A stretch of 64,000 nucleotides of DNA from Cymbidium sinense (GCA_021442155.1 CM038215.1:4426976-4490975), one strand, 5' to 3'; positions 23,022 through 35,372 are shown, counted from the stretch's first letter. Translations and numbers: made by a program. Notes: a model not told the origin generated them from the sequence alone.

Positions 23022-23640
23022 CTAACTTATAGCTTCTCCTATGGGTCCCTCAAAATTAGATGATTCCAAGTCCATATCAAGAGGTGAACTCGTAGTATTA
23101 AGAGTATGAAAATCTAACTCTGAATCAGAAAGAGGAAGATCCGAATTATTATAGTTATTTAGACTTGAAGAGTTATCATTAAGAATAGAAGCAAACAATC
23201 CATCAGAAGTAACACAAATGTAATTCAAGCTAGCTTTATTCTTCAATTTCTTGGATTTGATAGGAGGTACAAAGTAGGAATCAAGTAAAGTAAGTGGGGT
23301 AAGGGATTTTATGCCCTTATCTACCGATACAAGAGTTTAACTAATAGAAGAAGAAGAGCTAGCTAAAGTAGAAGAAGTCGATGTAGAAATGGTAGGCGGA
23401 GGTGGACTCTCAATGGTTGCACTATGGGCTATCTGGAGCACATACACTTCTATTGTTCTTCTAAGCTCCCGCCTTCCTTGAGTTGGCACTGGTAACTTGC
23501 AAACCTTCCTTGATGTTGGAGGTTTGAGCTGACTCAGGCACCTGCAAGGAAAGTTTCTTGATTTTCTTAACAATATTTTTAGAGGTTTTAAATAAGGAGA
23601 TATCCCAACCTTCTTTGGTTTTGGAAGGATCACAAGTACC
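23022..23640 (-). pseudogene. Element A: Gag-protease spacer (serine-rich), copy 1
   Basis: Minus-strand spacer downstream of the zinc knuckle. It includes a Ser/Pro-rich stretch (TISTSTSSTLASSSSSIS), the block LVSVDKGIKSLTPLTLLDFY and NKASLNYICVTSDGLFASIL (open stretch 23022-23246). The equivalent spacer in C (50257-50735) and B (56660-57000) has the same order. Probably an unstructured linker in the polyprotein. Confidence 0.65.
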
Positions 23641-25697
23641 TAATGGAACTGGATGGTTGTTCCATAAGGTATTTCTTCAGGATAACTATAACATCGATCT
23701 TGAAGCTATGTTCAAGCTAGACCTTGAATGTGAAGCAATCTTCTAAAATATACTAGCATACGGTGGTAGGGTAAAAAGTTAGGATCAGTGCTTTTGCCCA
23801 CTTCCTCGAGTCTTCTAAGTTCGGGTAATTGAAAATCAGGCTTCTTTAAGAGATTCTTAAAGATCTTCCTGATTACCTCTCTCTTAAATGAATAAGGCTT
23901 ATTAAGTTTAGCCAAAAGAGTAGGTGGACCATAGCTACCTGCCAGCGGCTAAGGAGGAGGTTGTGTAGGCCATGGAGGCTATTATAGAAGCTGGTTGGGC
24001 TGCCTTAGTGGTGGTAGAGGAGGTGGAAGTAAAGGCAGTTGAGGTCGTGGTCTCTCAGACTGATCTCTAGTTGGTTGCTTCCCCTTGTCTATCACTGTCA
24101 AAGTTCCTGGCTTCTTCTCATATACCTTTCGTGGCTTTGACTTGGGCAACTGGTCTTGAAAACACAACTATTTGGCCTCTCCTTGTAGACTAGTCACCTT
24201 GTTGATTAACTTCTCAAAAGTTTTGATGGTGTGGCTCTTATGCATGAAGGCAACCAGGCCATGGATATTCTTTATAAGAATCTCAATGGCATGTTATTTA
24301 AATAGTTGTGACTGGCATTTCATACTCAAGTTATGCCATCTGAGAATGTAGTCAACGAGGGACTCACCTGGGTGTTATTGTGCTACAGTGAGATCACCGA
24401 CAGTGACCATTTGTTGAGCTCCAACAAATCTCTTGATAAAGAGTTGCTCCAACTCAGCAAATGTCACTAAATTTTTGGGAAGTTTAGCATACTAGTAAAA
24501 TGCTATACCCACTAAGCTACTGATAAAAAGATGGAATAGTAAAGTGTCACTAGCACCAACATTCCAATAACTAGCTCTAAAATGTGTGATGTGCTACCTC
24601 GGGTTTCCACTGCCATCAAAACTCTTGAAGGAAGGTGGTACGAAACCATTAGGATATTGGATTACATCAAATTCCTCTGGGTAGGGTCTACCCTTTGGAA
24701 TTGATGATCCTCCTTGGGCGTGAGCCAATACTTCCTTCACCTACTGTAAAACCATGGACTTGATATCTTTTTTTTGAATGCAGTTACTATTCTCTACCTT
24801 CTTATACATGTTGGTGCTATGTTGCTCTACTAGAGGTAAGGTCCTGGCTGAGTCCAAGACAAGCACCAACTCTAGCTGACTAGTCTCAACTATGGTAGAT
24901 TGAATTAACGGGGCTTGATTTTACAATGCTAAGATAGCTGCTAATAAATCTTCAAGTCTTTTTTCTATCCTATCATTCTTTTCATCCTTCTGCTTTATTT
25001 GTGCTAGGAGGTGTTGGGTTGAGTGGGTTGTGTCTTCCTGCTCTGCCTCAACACCTTCCATAACCTCCTACTCTCTGAGGAGGGATCACCTAGTATCTAC
25101 CATGGAAACCCCTAATGAGTCTCCCAATAAATCATCTTTGTTGGGATCAAAGCTGATATTCTAATCATCAGACCAGTCATATCCTAAGAATTCTTATTTT
25201 TTTCATAAGATATGTGCCACTACGTACTCTAGAGAATGATCAATCTGAATAGACATAAATGACTTTAGCTAAATGGTATGATCACTATCATGTATTAAGA
25301 GGTACCGGACTTCCCCTTCTACTAGAGAATTAACCCTATGAGGACTATACTCACTGGAAGAAATGCACTCCTAACTGTCACTAACTCTGTATGGGGTGAC
25401 ACTCTTGGGAGGCTCTACCATCATAGGTGCAACTGGGTTGTCATCTTCTCCCTCTATAACTGTTGTAACCATCTCTATGTCATACTATAAAGGTGGTGTT
25501 GGTGAAGGGATGACAACTATGCTTTAGGGTCGCCATTCCTTCCCCACTATGGCGGAAGGGCGCTCGGCCTCACCACAGTAGGTGGTGTAGATGGAATGGG
25601 ATCCTTTGGCTACAGCCAGATCACCAAGGGGGTCCTCTTCTCCCCAGATGTGACCTTCATGACCTTTGGTGGAACTGGAGATGCTGAAACATGAATG
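23085..25697 (-). repeat. Gag-region tandem duplication, copy 1 (about 2.6 kb)
   Basis: This segment is repeated head-to-tail at 25698-28290, with a constant offset near 2580-2613 bp throughout. For example, the homologous ORF ends at 23712 and 26307 differ by 2595. The junction near 25697 joins ...GCTGAAACATGAATG to TGAACCCATAGTATTAAG. The same two sequences lie at 28281-28293 and 23085 at the outer ends. Short ATG/TGA microhomology is present at the join. Confidence 0.9.
23700..25130 (-). pseudogene. Element A: Gag remnant, copy 1
   Basis: Gag forms the virus-like particle. Minus-strand blocks in order are a charged coiled-coil-like N-terminal part (KDEKNDRIEKRLEDLLAAI, near 24930-25000), the retrotransposon Gag capsid segment with LPKNLVTFAELEQLFIKRF (near 24430-24490) and LVDYILRWHNLSMKC (near 24310-24370), then a basic Pro-rich part (23982-24167). 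Last comes the zinc-knuckle segment KSTDPNFLPYHRML (23712-23915), where the first Cys is Leu. A 2-nt deletion right after the knuckle (compared with B) throws the frame; copy 2 has the same deletion. Stops are scattered through the capsid. Confidence 0.75.
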
Positions 25698-28290
25698 TGA
25701 ACCCATAGTATTAAGAGTATGAAAATCTAACTCTGAATCAGAAAGAGGAAGATCAGAATTGTTATAGTTATTTTGACTTGAAGAGTTATCATTAAGAATA
25801 GAAGCAAATAATCCATCAAAAGTAACACAAATGTAATTCAAGCTACCTTTATTCTTCAATTTCATGGATTTGATAGGAGGTACAAAGTAGAAATCAAGTA
25901 AACTAAGTGGGGTAAAAGATTTTATGCCCTAATCTGTTGATACAAGAGTTTAACTAGTAGAAGAAGAAGAGCTAACTAAAGTAGAAGAAGTCATGTGGTA
26001 GGCGAGAGGTGGACTCTCAAATGGTTACTAGGCTATCCCGGTGGCACATACCCCGCTATTACAGCTCCTTCCTTGAGTTGGCACTAGTAACTTGCAAACC
26101 TTCCTTGATGTTGGAGGTTTGAGTTGACTCAGGCACCTGCAAGGAAAGTTTCTTGATTTTCTTAACAATATTTTTAGAGGTTTTAAATAAAGAGATATCC
26201 CAACCTTCTTTGTTTTTGGAAGGATCACAAGTACCTAATGGAACTGGATGGTTGTTCCATAAGGTATTTCTTCAGGATAACTATAACATCGGTCTTGAAG
26301 CTATGTTCAAGCTAGACCTTGAATGCGAAGCAATCTTCCAAAATATGCTAGCATACGGTGGTAGGGGCAAAAGTTAGGATCATTGCTTTTGCCAACTTCC
26401 TCGAGTCTTCTAGGTTCGGGTAATTGAAAATCAGGCTTCTTTAAGAGATTCTTAAAGATCTTCCTGATTACCAACCTCTTAAATGAATAAGGCTTGTTAA
26501 GTTTAGCCAAAAGAGTAGGTGGACCATAGTTACCTGCCAGCAGCTAAGGAGGAGGTTGTGTAGGCCATAGAGGCTATTATGGAAGCTGGTAGGGCTGCCT
26601 TAGTGGTGGTAAAGGAGGTGGAAGTGAAGGCAGTTGAGGTCGTGGCCTCTCGGACTGATCTCTAGCTGGTTGCTTTCCCTTATCTATCACTGTCACAGTT
26701 CATGGCTTCTTCTCATATACCTTTTATGGCTTTGACTTTGGCAATTGGTCTTGAAAACACAATTGTTTGGCCTCTCCTTGTAGACTAGTCACCTTGTTGA
26801 TTAAATTCTAAAAAGTTTTAATGGTGTGGCTCTTATGCATGAAGGCATCCGGGCCATGGATATTCTTTATAAGAATCTCAATGGCATGTTATTTAAATAG
26901 TTGTGACTCGCATTTCATACTCAAGTTATGCCATTTGAGAATGTAGTCAACAAGGGACTCACCTAGGTGTTATTGTGCTACAGTGAGATCGCCAATAGTG
27001 ACCCTTTGCTGAGCTCCAACAAACCTCTTGATAAAGAGTTGCTCCAACTCAGCAAATGTCACTAAATTTTTGGGAAGTTCAGCATACTAGTCAATTGCTA
27101 TCCTCGCTAAGCTACTGATAAAAAGATGGAATAGTAAAGTGTCACTACTACCAACATTGCAATAACTAGCTCTAAATGTGTGATGTGCTACCTCGGGTTT
27201 CCACTGCCATCAATACTCTTGAAGGAAGGTGGTACGAAACCCTTAGGATATTGGATTGAATCAAATTCCTCTGGGTAGGGTCTACCCTTTGGAATTGATG
27301 ATCCTCCTCAGGCGTGAGCCAACACTTCCTTCACTTACTGTTCAACCATGGACTTGATATCTTTTTCTTATATGCAGTTACTGTCCTCTACCTTCTTATA
27401 CATGTTGGTGCTACCTTGCTCTACTAGAGGTAAGGTCCTAGCTGAGTCCAAGATAAGCACCAACTTCTGACTAGTCTGTATGATTGAATGACGGCGTGAT
27501 TTTACAATGCTAAGACAGCTGCTAATAGATCATCAAATCTCTTTTCTATCCTATCATTCTTTTCATCCTTTTGCTTTATTTGTGCTAGGAGGTGTTGGGT
27601 CGAGTGGGTTTTGTCTTCCTGCTCTGCCTCAACACCTTCCATAGCCTCCAACTCTCTGAGGAGGGATCCCCTGGTATCTACCATGGAAACCCCTACTGAG
27701 TCTCCCAATAAATCATCTTTGTTGGGATCAAAGTTGATATTCTAATCATCAGACCAGTCATATCCTAAGATTTCTTATTTTTTTTATAAGATAATGTGCT
27801 ACTACGTACTCTAGAGAATGATCAATCTGAATAGACACAAATAACTTTAGCTGAATGGTATGAGAACTATCATGTATTGAGAGGCACCGGACCTCCCCTA
27901 CTATTAGAATCAACCCTATGAGGACTGTACTCACTGGAAGAAATGCACTCCTAACTGTCACTAACTCTGTACTGGGTGACACTCTTGGGAGGCTCTACCA
28001 TCATGGGTGCAACTGGGTTGCCATCTTCTCCCTCTATAATTGCTGTAACCATCTCTATGTCCTACTTTAAAGGTGGTGTTGGTGAAGGGATGACCACTAT
28101 GCTTTATGGTCGCCATTCATTCCGCACCATAACTATGGCAGAAGGTCAAGCAGGAGAGCTTAGCCTCACCACAGTATGTGGTGTAGATGGAATGGGATCC
28201 TTTGGCTATAGCCGAATCACCAAGGGGGTCCTCTTCTCCCCAGATATGGCCTTCATGACCTTTGGTGGAACTAGAGATGCTGAAACATGA
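25698..28290 (-). repeat. Gag-region tandem duplication, copy 2 (about 2.6 kb)
   Basis: This is the upstream (sense-direction) copy of the duplication described at 23085-25697. It joins the upstream ORF at its high-coordinate end, as in element B, so this copy is in the ancestral context at that side, and copy 1 is in the ancestral context toward protease. The copies differ by scattered substitutions and small indels. Confidence 0.9.
26300..27710 (-). pseudogene. Element A: Gag remnant, copy 2
   Basis: Same block order as copy 1. The stretch 27502-27708 (MGDSVGVSMVDTRGSLLREL...) gives a helical, charged N-terminal segment, then the capsid segment (about 26900-27270) and the basic Pro-rich part (about 26570-26750). 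The zinc-knuckle stretch is 26307-26510, where the first Cys is kept (NDPNFCPYHRML). Comparing this 67-residue stretch with copy 1, 7 residues differ. It carries the same 2-nt deletion after the knuckle. The Gag-protease spacer of this copy is at 25524-26228. Confidence 0.75.
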
Positions 28291-29301
28291 ATGGGCGATG
28301 GTGGATAGGGGATATAGCAATGTGGTGGAGACACCACCGACTCTCTCAGAATAGGGGCCCTCCTCCTATGATGGGTAGTCCACATAAGCAGAATAATATC
28401 TATATGATCGACATGGATAGCACACCGATCAGGAAAATCTATGAGTAGAGAGGCCACTGATTGCCGACTAAGCCTCCGCCTTTCTGCTAGTGATCTGAAC
28501 TGAACTTCAAGCCTCCCTAGCACTTTCTTACTGAAGATGCTTCCCCATGCAATGGGGAATAATAGATCTCAAGTTAAATTAAGCCTCAAACTTTGATCAT
28601 TAGGCTCTGCTAACCTGGTGCAGAACTGAACGGAGGCCAGCATATGACGCCTTACCCTAATTGACCGAGGGCTGAAATCAAACCGCTGGTGGAGGTGAAG
28701 CAAGGATCCTCCTAGCATCCTCTTTGTCAGACCTAGAAGGATGAAATGGGTTCACTATAACTAGCAGGGAAATCAAAGTGGGAAAATCCTCAACAACTGA
28801 TTGTGTAGCTGCCTACATCTCCTTGGCGATGTGGCTATGGTACCACTTTATCATGGGATTTTTGTTCCTCCTTTGAGTCCTCATAGGGTGAGTGGAGTAA
28901 GAGCTTGACCCCACCTTAAAAGTTGGCGAGACAATCCCTGGGATCAGGGGAGCCTTACCCTTTGAGGGTACTAATGAGTGGGTGCTAGCCCACACTAGGG
29001 TAACATGGGCAACATGGCTTTGTCACTTGAACGATCGGCATGTAGGAACTACCACTGCCTTCCTCTTTAGTGAGGGAATATCAGAGTCCGAGGGCATATC
29101 AATCTGAATGATCAGCTTCTGCCCGGTCACTGTGCTCTTGCTAATAATGGTGAGGGGAGTGCCCTCACAGGTAATTCTCTCCCTCTCAAAACCTCATCCA
29201 AAATGAATGAGGTGGGTGTAATCAGAGCGGGAAAATCTGGCATAATCCAGGGCCAAGTCCATCTCATGGGGAAAGGTAAACACATACTTGGGTGTTGCCA
29301 T
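28290..29301 (-). pseudogene. Element A: upstream ORF (ORF1 or Gag N-terminal extension)
   Basis: Starts at ATG 29299-29301 (MATPKYVFTFPHEMDLALDY). The same start is in B at 60160. A TGA stop sits after 35 codons (complement at 29194-29196), and protein similarity to B continues past it: ITCEGTPLT.ISKSTVTGQK, KRKAVVVPT, LHLHQRFDFSP, HMLASVQFCTRLAEP, LNLT then TGA (28569-28571), DLLFPIAWGSIF, then an Arg-rich part RSLAERRRLSRQSVASLLID. The two known landmarks are not in one frame in A, so there is also a frameshift. I do not recognise the fold. Tat/Ogre elements often have an unassigned ORF here. Confidence 0.6.
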
Positions 29302-31560
29302 TTCTATCAACTAAAAATTGAAATTGAAATTGTCGCTGAATGAGAGCCTGCAATGTTGAAAATAAACTTGAATTAGATTTCTATTGATTTTAAATTCAAA
29401 TTTTAGAAAATTGAACCCACCCTCAACATCTTGAAAGTGTTAAGTCAGGCTCAAATGGATTTAGAATAGATTTTGAGTATGATTGAAAAGAGGAATTTAA
29501 GATGTAGAATCCATTTTAAACAAATTTGGGAATGTTGAGAATGGCTTCAAATATTTTTAAAGAGATGGTACCATAGGTTCATATTTGAATTTTGATTTTA
29601 TTTTGATTTGGTGACCCTTCATTTAACAAATTTGAGTATGTTAAAATAAATGGTCAATTTGCTTTTATTTTGGTTTTGTCATTTTTGGAATTTGTTCACT
29701 GAGCAAATTTGAGTAAGCTAAGTGAGGTGTTTGAAAAAATTATTTCATTTTCTTTCTTTATTTGCTTTGTTTTGTGAATCATTTATTGATTTGAAAAATA
29801 GAATCCTTATTTAGCAAATTTGGGTATGCTAAAAAAAGAAGGATCCAAGTGTATTTTGTTTTGAAATTTTTTTGAAAATAGGATCATTATCAAATTTGAG
29901 TATGCTAAGAAAATCCTAATGTGTTTCTTTTGATTTTGATTTGATTTTTGAAAATAGAATTCTTAGCAAATTTGAGTATGCTAAGGGAATCCTAATGTGT
30001 TTCTTTTGATTTTGATTTGATTTTAAAAAAAGCATCTTTAGCAAATTTAGGTATGCTAAGGAAAGTCATAATGTGTTTGATTTTAATTTTAAAGGTAAGA
30101 TCCTTAGCAAACTTGGGTATGCTAACAAAAACCTAATGTGTTTCTTTAGATTTTTGATTTGGAAAATAGGATTCTTAGCAAATTTAGGTATGCTAAGAAA
30201 ATCCAAATGTGTTTCTTTTTGGAGATTTTTGATTTTGAAAAAGGGAGACTTCACTTTAGTAATTATGGTATACTAAAATGAAGTTCCAAATGTGTTTTGA
30301 AAATTTTTGTGAAATGGAGATTTCACCTAGCAAATTTGAGTATGCTAAATGAAATTCCAAAGGTGATTTTCAATTTTTTTTTTTGAAAATGGGAAACTTC
30401 ACTTTAGCAAATATGGTATGCTAGAATGAAGTTCCAAATGTGTTTTGCAAAATTTTTGTTTTTATTGATTTTGAAAAAGAGAGATTTCCATTTAACAAAT
30501 TTGGCTATGTGAGATGGAAATCAATTTTTGAAAGAGGAAATTTCAACTTAAACATATATGGAATATGTTAAGCAGAATTTCAAAATAATGTCATTTTATT
30601 TGGAAATCAAATCTTCATTTACTAAATTTGGGTATATTGAATGGAGATGTTCATATGTGCTTTTGGAAATTTTATTTTTGATTTTGTTTGAAAATAAACA
30701 TCCATTCAGTAAATGTGGGTATATTGAATGGAGGGGTTCATATGTTCTTTTGGAAAATTTCTTTTATATTTTTCTTGAAAATGAAACATATATTCAATAA
30801 ATGAGGGTACATTGAATTGAGAGGTTATATGTGCTTTTAAAAATTTTATTTTGATTTTGTTTGGAAAGGTGAAAATTCCAACTTCTCAGATGTGGAATGA
30901 GTTGAATGGCATTTCAAAGTTGTAATAGATTTTTATTTTGAAGATGTAACATCAATTGAGCACATTTGAATGTATTAAATGGATAAACCCATCTTCAAAT
31001 TTTGTGCTTTTGGAAACATGATTGTTGAAATTTTATTTTTGAAAATGAGGAATTTACCAAAATGAATTGAGTGAAGATGCTCATTTGTACATTTAGAAAA
31101 TGTGATTGTTGGAATCTTATTTTTGTAATGATGATCCTACATATAACAATCATGAAGATTGTTAAATGAAGATTATTTAGGAAAATTTTTGTGCAAAACA
31201 TTTTATTATGTGCCTTTTTGAAAGAGTGATTTTTGAAAAGAAAAATTTTTATGAAGGATTTATTTTGTCTTTATTATTTTAAAATGAACCTTTCCTTACC
31301 ATAAAAATGGTAAGGAGGAAGTCTTTAAATATTTTCTTTTTATTAGATTTTTATTTTCACCCATTGGAGAACTCAACGGGGGTTTTAAGACCAACATGGG
31401 GTGAGGTCCTAAACCTAAAGATGTTGGCTAGCGTAACTTAAGGATGAAATAAGCTAAGTGGCAATGGAAAAGAAAAATAGTCATGGATTCATAGAAAAAT
31501 ACTAACCCACGATCGATACTTAGAGACGACGATCATTTACCAAAGATGGAGAGAGAAACC
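29302..31560 (-). other. Element A: 5' leader with an array of about 20 inverted repeats (hairpins)
   Basis: A non-coding leader between PBS and ORF1. From about 29510 to 31315 the sequence contains successive imperfect palindromes about 70-85 bp apart, each with a loop close to AAATTTGGGTAT or AATTTGAGTA. Examples (+ strand): CTTAGCA/TGCTAAG near 29963 and 30173; CATTTAACA/TGTTAAA near 29625; TTCACTTTAGCA/TGCTAGAATGAA near 30400; CCATTCAGTA/TATTGAATGG near 30701; CCTTACCAT/ATGGTAAGG at 31293-31314. The stem sequence changes between units but the two arms change together. The spacers are T-rich (TTTTGATTTTGATTTG). Element B has the same array at 60370-62175. Confidence 0.85.
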
Positions 31561-31579
31561 ATCCCTAGTGAAGTTGCCA
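31561..31579 (-). other. Element A: degenerate primer-binding site, tRNA-Arg type
   Basis: On the minus strand, directly inside the 5' LTR end, the sequence reads TGGCAACTTCACTAGGGAT. Compared with TGGCGACTCCGCTGGGGA, which is complementary to the 3' end of a plant tRNA-Arg as I remember it, the differences are mostly transitions. Ogre/Tat elements commonly use tRNA-Arg. The LTR terminus ...CACCACA lies about 9 nt upstream, slightly farther than usual. Confidence 0.6.
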
Positions 31580-31588
31580 GAAAAACCT

Positions 31589-34500
31589 GTGGTGAAATAT
31601 TTTCATTTCTAAGAGGTATACTTCCATCTTCAATCTATGTGAATAAAATGAAGATAGAAATATACTTATTTTTGTATTTGGACACTATGTAGATCCACAT
31701 ATGTTCTTATTAGAGTGATTGGGTATAACATTGAGGAGAGGTGTACTATCTTGAAAGATAGAAGTCACCACCCTATAGTGGACCTAATCACCTGAATAAT
31801 GACTCCTAAGGACAATGAGTCTGCATATGTACCAGTGATTCTTCCTCTACTTTACATGGAAAAATAAAGTAGGGTTTATTTTAAATCGAGTTCGTTAAGT
31901 TCCCTACATGGGCAAGCCCCTATAGTTAATTACATCCTAAGGAAGGGGATTCCTTAGGAATACTCTCGATTAAGGTAAATGATCATGTCTCCAAAGATTT
32001 CAATAGGTAGGACTATCAATCGATTAGTTTATTTTAGAAGATCAAATGAGATTGATCAAAGAGAGAGAGTTATTATTGAAGCCAAAGGAAGATAAGTAGG
32101 AGATGCTCATGATGCTAGGAAACCTAGCGAGCATCTAAAATTATCCTATTATTGGGATTTTAATTTTTGAAATTGAATTAATTTCTTTGAGTTAATATTT
32201 TATTAGAATTATAGGGCTTATAATTTTGTAATACAAGGTTATAGAAATGCCTAAGAGGTGTTGATTTATGCTCGTGGCCCGTAAAGGGAAGTAGCAACCT
32301 CTGAGCCTAAATCTAGGGAGCTTTGTTGAGGGGAACAAGAACAACCTAAATCTAAGGCAAAAATGGGTTTTGGTCTACCTCCACAATAGAGGGTAAATCA
32401 CCCAGTTGCTTGGACTTACAACCGCTTGAGGGTGGCCGCCAACTAACTCCTCCTATGATTTTAAATTCATGTAGGCAAGTTATGTGCTTTATGCAAGATA
32501 GCTAGGCTATTATTTATTTAGAAGTAGACTAAGTCCTTAAACTCACTCCCTAAAAGACTAGATCATATAAGGGCATGAAAAATGACCTAGATCTAATGCA
32601 AATCATATTAAATTTTATTTTTATTTTTGGACAATCATTTGACCTAGGCTTACAGGATTCATATTCCTAATGCATGAGAAGTGAGATTATGGGCCAAAAT
32701 CAGCGAGAAGGAGGAGGTGTGTTTTCACCATGGCTCTCACAGGTCAAGACAAGTTCTTTGGTAAAGGTGGAAGCCCTCCAATCAATAGTGAAATAATATA
32801 GTTTTATGCATGATGTTATAAAAGAAATACTCATCCAACTATGGGGTTGCTAGTTCTTTTATCTTGATTTTTAACTTAGGCTTTAGGTGAAGTTATGAGT
32901 TGTTTAATTTGGTAGAAGATTTATTTTTCTCTAAGAGCCTAATCATCATCCAGGACATACATCAAGCAAGGAAGAAGCTAGAAAAACATGTCATCTTAAT
33001 GCACAAGCTAAACAAAACATCAATCATTATATAAAGGCCATTTGTGCACCACAAACCCAAAAAAAATAAATTGGGTAGCTCTTTATAAATGAATTAATTT
33101 ACAATCAAGTAAGGAATTCATGTAATGGGTCTTCATTCTTCATTTCTTCTTTCTTCTTTCTTCTTTTGGTTCCTTCTTTCTTCTTTCTTCTTTGGTTCCT
33201 TCCTTTGGATGGTTGGAATGTGGATGTTCCAAAGGCTTCACATGATACATAAGATGAGATCTTATGGCCAATGCTCATCCTAATACCCCATAACAATCAT
33301 TTCAAAATTATAATTTTAAAAAAATACATGAAAAGGAAAGTAAATCTAACTAACACCTGCAAAATAGAGATTAGCTAAACAAACCATACAAATCCCAAGC
33401 ATGTATATTGGACTTAGTACCCACACATGGGTAACCAAGTCCACCTATCCTATTGGATTATTCTTAGGGGTATAAGCACCTGTACAACAAAAGCAATTAT
33501 ATTTTTATTACAAAGCCCGTTAAGCACAATCCCCTATAAAAATAATGATTAGACTAAATCATCCTACCATTCATTTTACGCACATTCTCCCTAACATCTA
33601 GACTAAAACAAAACATCACAAAATAAAAGCAGACATCAAACCATACAAAGCCCTAACTAAAGCTAGAAGTGGTGACTTAGTCTAATGTGTGTGCTTTAGA
33701 AGGTTTGTGTGGTATGCTTAGTTATGGCTTTAAGGTTTGAATTTTTTAAGTGTGAAGATGTTCCACTTAGATGGGTGGTTTCATTTAAGTGTTTAGTTAA
33801 TTTGGATTGACTTTTATTTGATGATTTTTGTTTTGTTTAGATGAACCTACTTAATTACTAAAGTTTGTAAAGAGTGGAAAAAGAGAAGTGAACTTCTCTT
33901 TCCTTCCCAACCCTTAGTAACTTCTAAAGTAGATTCATGTTTGATTTTATTTAGTGAATGTTTTATTATGTGTTTTAATTAATCTTAAGTTTAGATCAAC
34001 TTTAAACAAACCTATTAAAAAGAAAGACATCTTAAGATTAAGTAATGTGAATTAATATCACAAAATACACATCACTTCATTTCTTTCCCAACATTTATAA
34101 CATGCATATGAATGAATCCTATGCATATCTGTACATAAAAATGAAAATGTTTAGCACACTTTATGATGAATGATAAGTGAGATACTTAAAAAAAATTGAA
34201 TGCTTTATGATGCATGATTTTTATTAAGTAGAAAAAAGGTTTTCTTATCCATTTTTCACATGCACACATGTAGGTATGAAAGGCATAAGTGAGTATGATG
34301 CCATTGTTAGCACCAGAGGTGTAAGGTACAAGACCTACTTAGGGCTACTTAAAGCCTCAACCCTAGGGTTTTCTAGACTAATATACCACTTTCCTTAAAT
34401 ACAAGCATATGTACAAAAGAAATGAATGGAAAAGAAAGATGCATAGTTTGTATTTGTTTGTTTGATTTGTTTATGAAATTTATATGTGTAAGTATGGATG

Positions 34501-35372
34501 TACTTCTTTAATTAATAGCATAGGAATGAATAGGAGTGGAGTTAGGCAAGTGTTATGTTCTTTTCAAGTGAACTATACACTTTGCCAAATCCTATTCAAA
34601 ATTATGCTAAAAGAAAAGAGAAAGAAAAGTACACTATGCACATCTTCATATTTATATCCACATGCAAGCTTAAAAATAATTATAAGTAGCACACTTTCTA
34701 TTTTGGATGTTTGATTTATAGATTTTGAAAGTAGTTTTGGATTTAGTAGTGATAATAGCCATTCATATTTTTACTTTAGCCAAAACATGCAATTTGACAT
34801 AAATAAAACATCTCAAATTTAATTTGATTTTAGAAAAACATGAATGCATGAAATTCATATGACATACATATTTAGCATGTTAGGAAAGAACAAAAGTGAT
34901 GAAAGCATGTAAACACATTCACCCTAATTAATTCCTAAAGACAACCTTATGAAATAAAAAAAATTAAAGCAAATCAAATTATTTTTAAGGAAGGTTTGAT
35001 TTTGTTTTGAGTTTGATTTAATTTGAGAAATGTGAGGTGAGTTTGTTGCTCCTAACCCATTCCCACATATGTTTGTTGATTTAATTTGTTCTGAAGATTA
35101 TTAGATGATTTTTTATATGTTGCTTAGGTTAAAGTATGAATTAAGTGTGTTAATTATCTCTTACCTATACCACCTTATCATACTTAATAAAATAATTATG
35201 AGCCAATGATATGATATAAAACCACACAAGGAATTTAAATCAGTAATGCACCTAGGAAAGAAAGTTACCTAATGCAATTGGCATGATTAATGATTAATTA
35301 AAATAAAGGGTATTATTTAAGTACTTTCATAACCCCTCTCACACATGTGAGTGGGATTTTGATTTCCATAAT
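31589..35372 (-). mobile_element. Element A: partial 5' LTR (U5-side 3.8 kb)
   Basis: Begins at TGTGGTGAAATATTTTC (the 3' end of the LTR in sense direction) next to the PBS. It is colinear with 35424-39182 of the C LTR, 2271-6000 of the solo LTR and 62439-64000 of B. It stops abruptly at about 35372 within TGATTTCCATA, which matches 39182, and the U3-side 3.5 kb is missing. A TTCTTTCTTC-type pyrimidine tract lies at 33120-33205. There is no coding content. Confidence 0.8.
33120..33205. repeat. TTCTTTC polypyrimidine tract in LTR
   Basis: A run of TTCTTTCTTCTTT units on the + strand (purine-rich in LTR sense orientation). The homologous tract in the C LTR is at 37010-37072. The open stretch on the minus strand here (33105-33296, Arg/Lys-rich) is produced by this composition and is not a gene. 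Confidence 0.75.

Noticed and set aside
30066..30276. Overlapping + and - open frames in the leader as small proteins
   Set aside because: They are produced by the AT-rich hairpin repeats; the repeat units explain the similarity and B does not keep the same frame.
29302..31560. CRISPR array (regular short palindromic repeats)
   Set aside because: Units differ in sequence, the spacers are similar T-rich sequence rather than unique, there are no cas genes, and the context is a plant retrotransposon.
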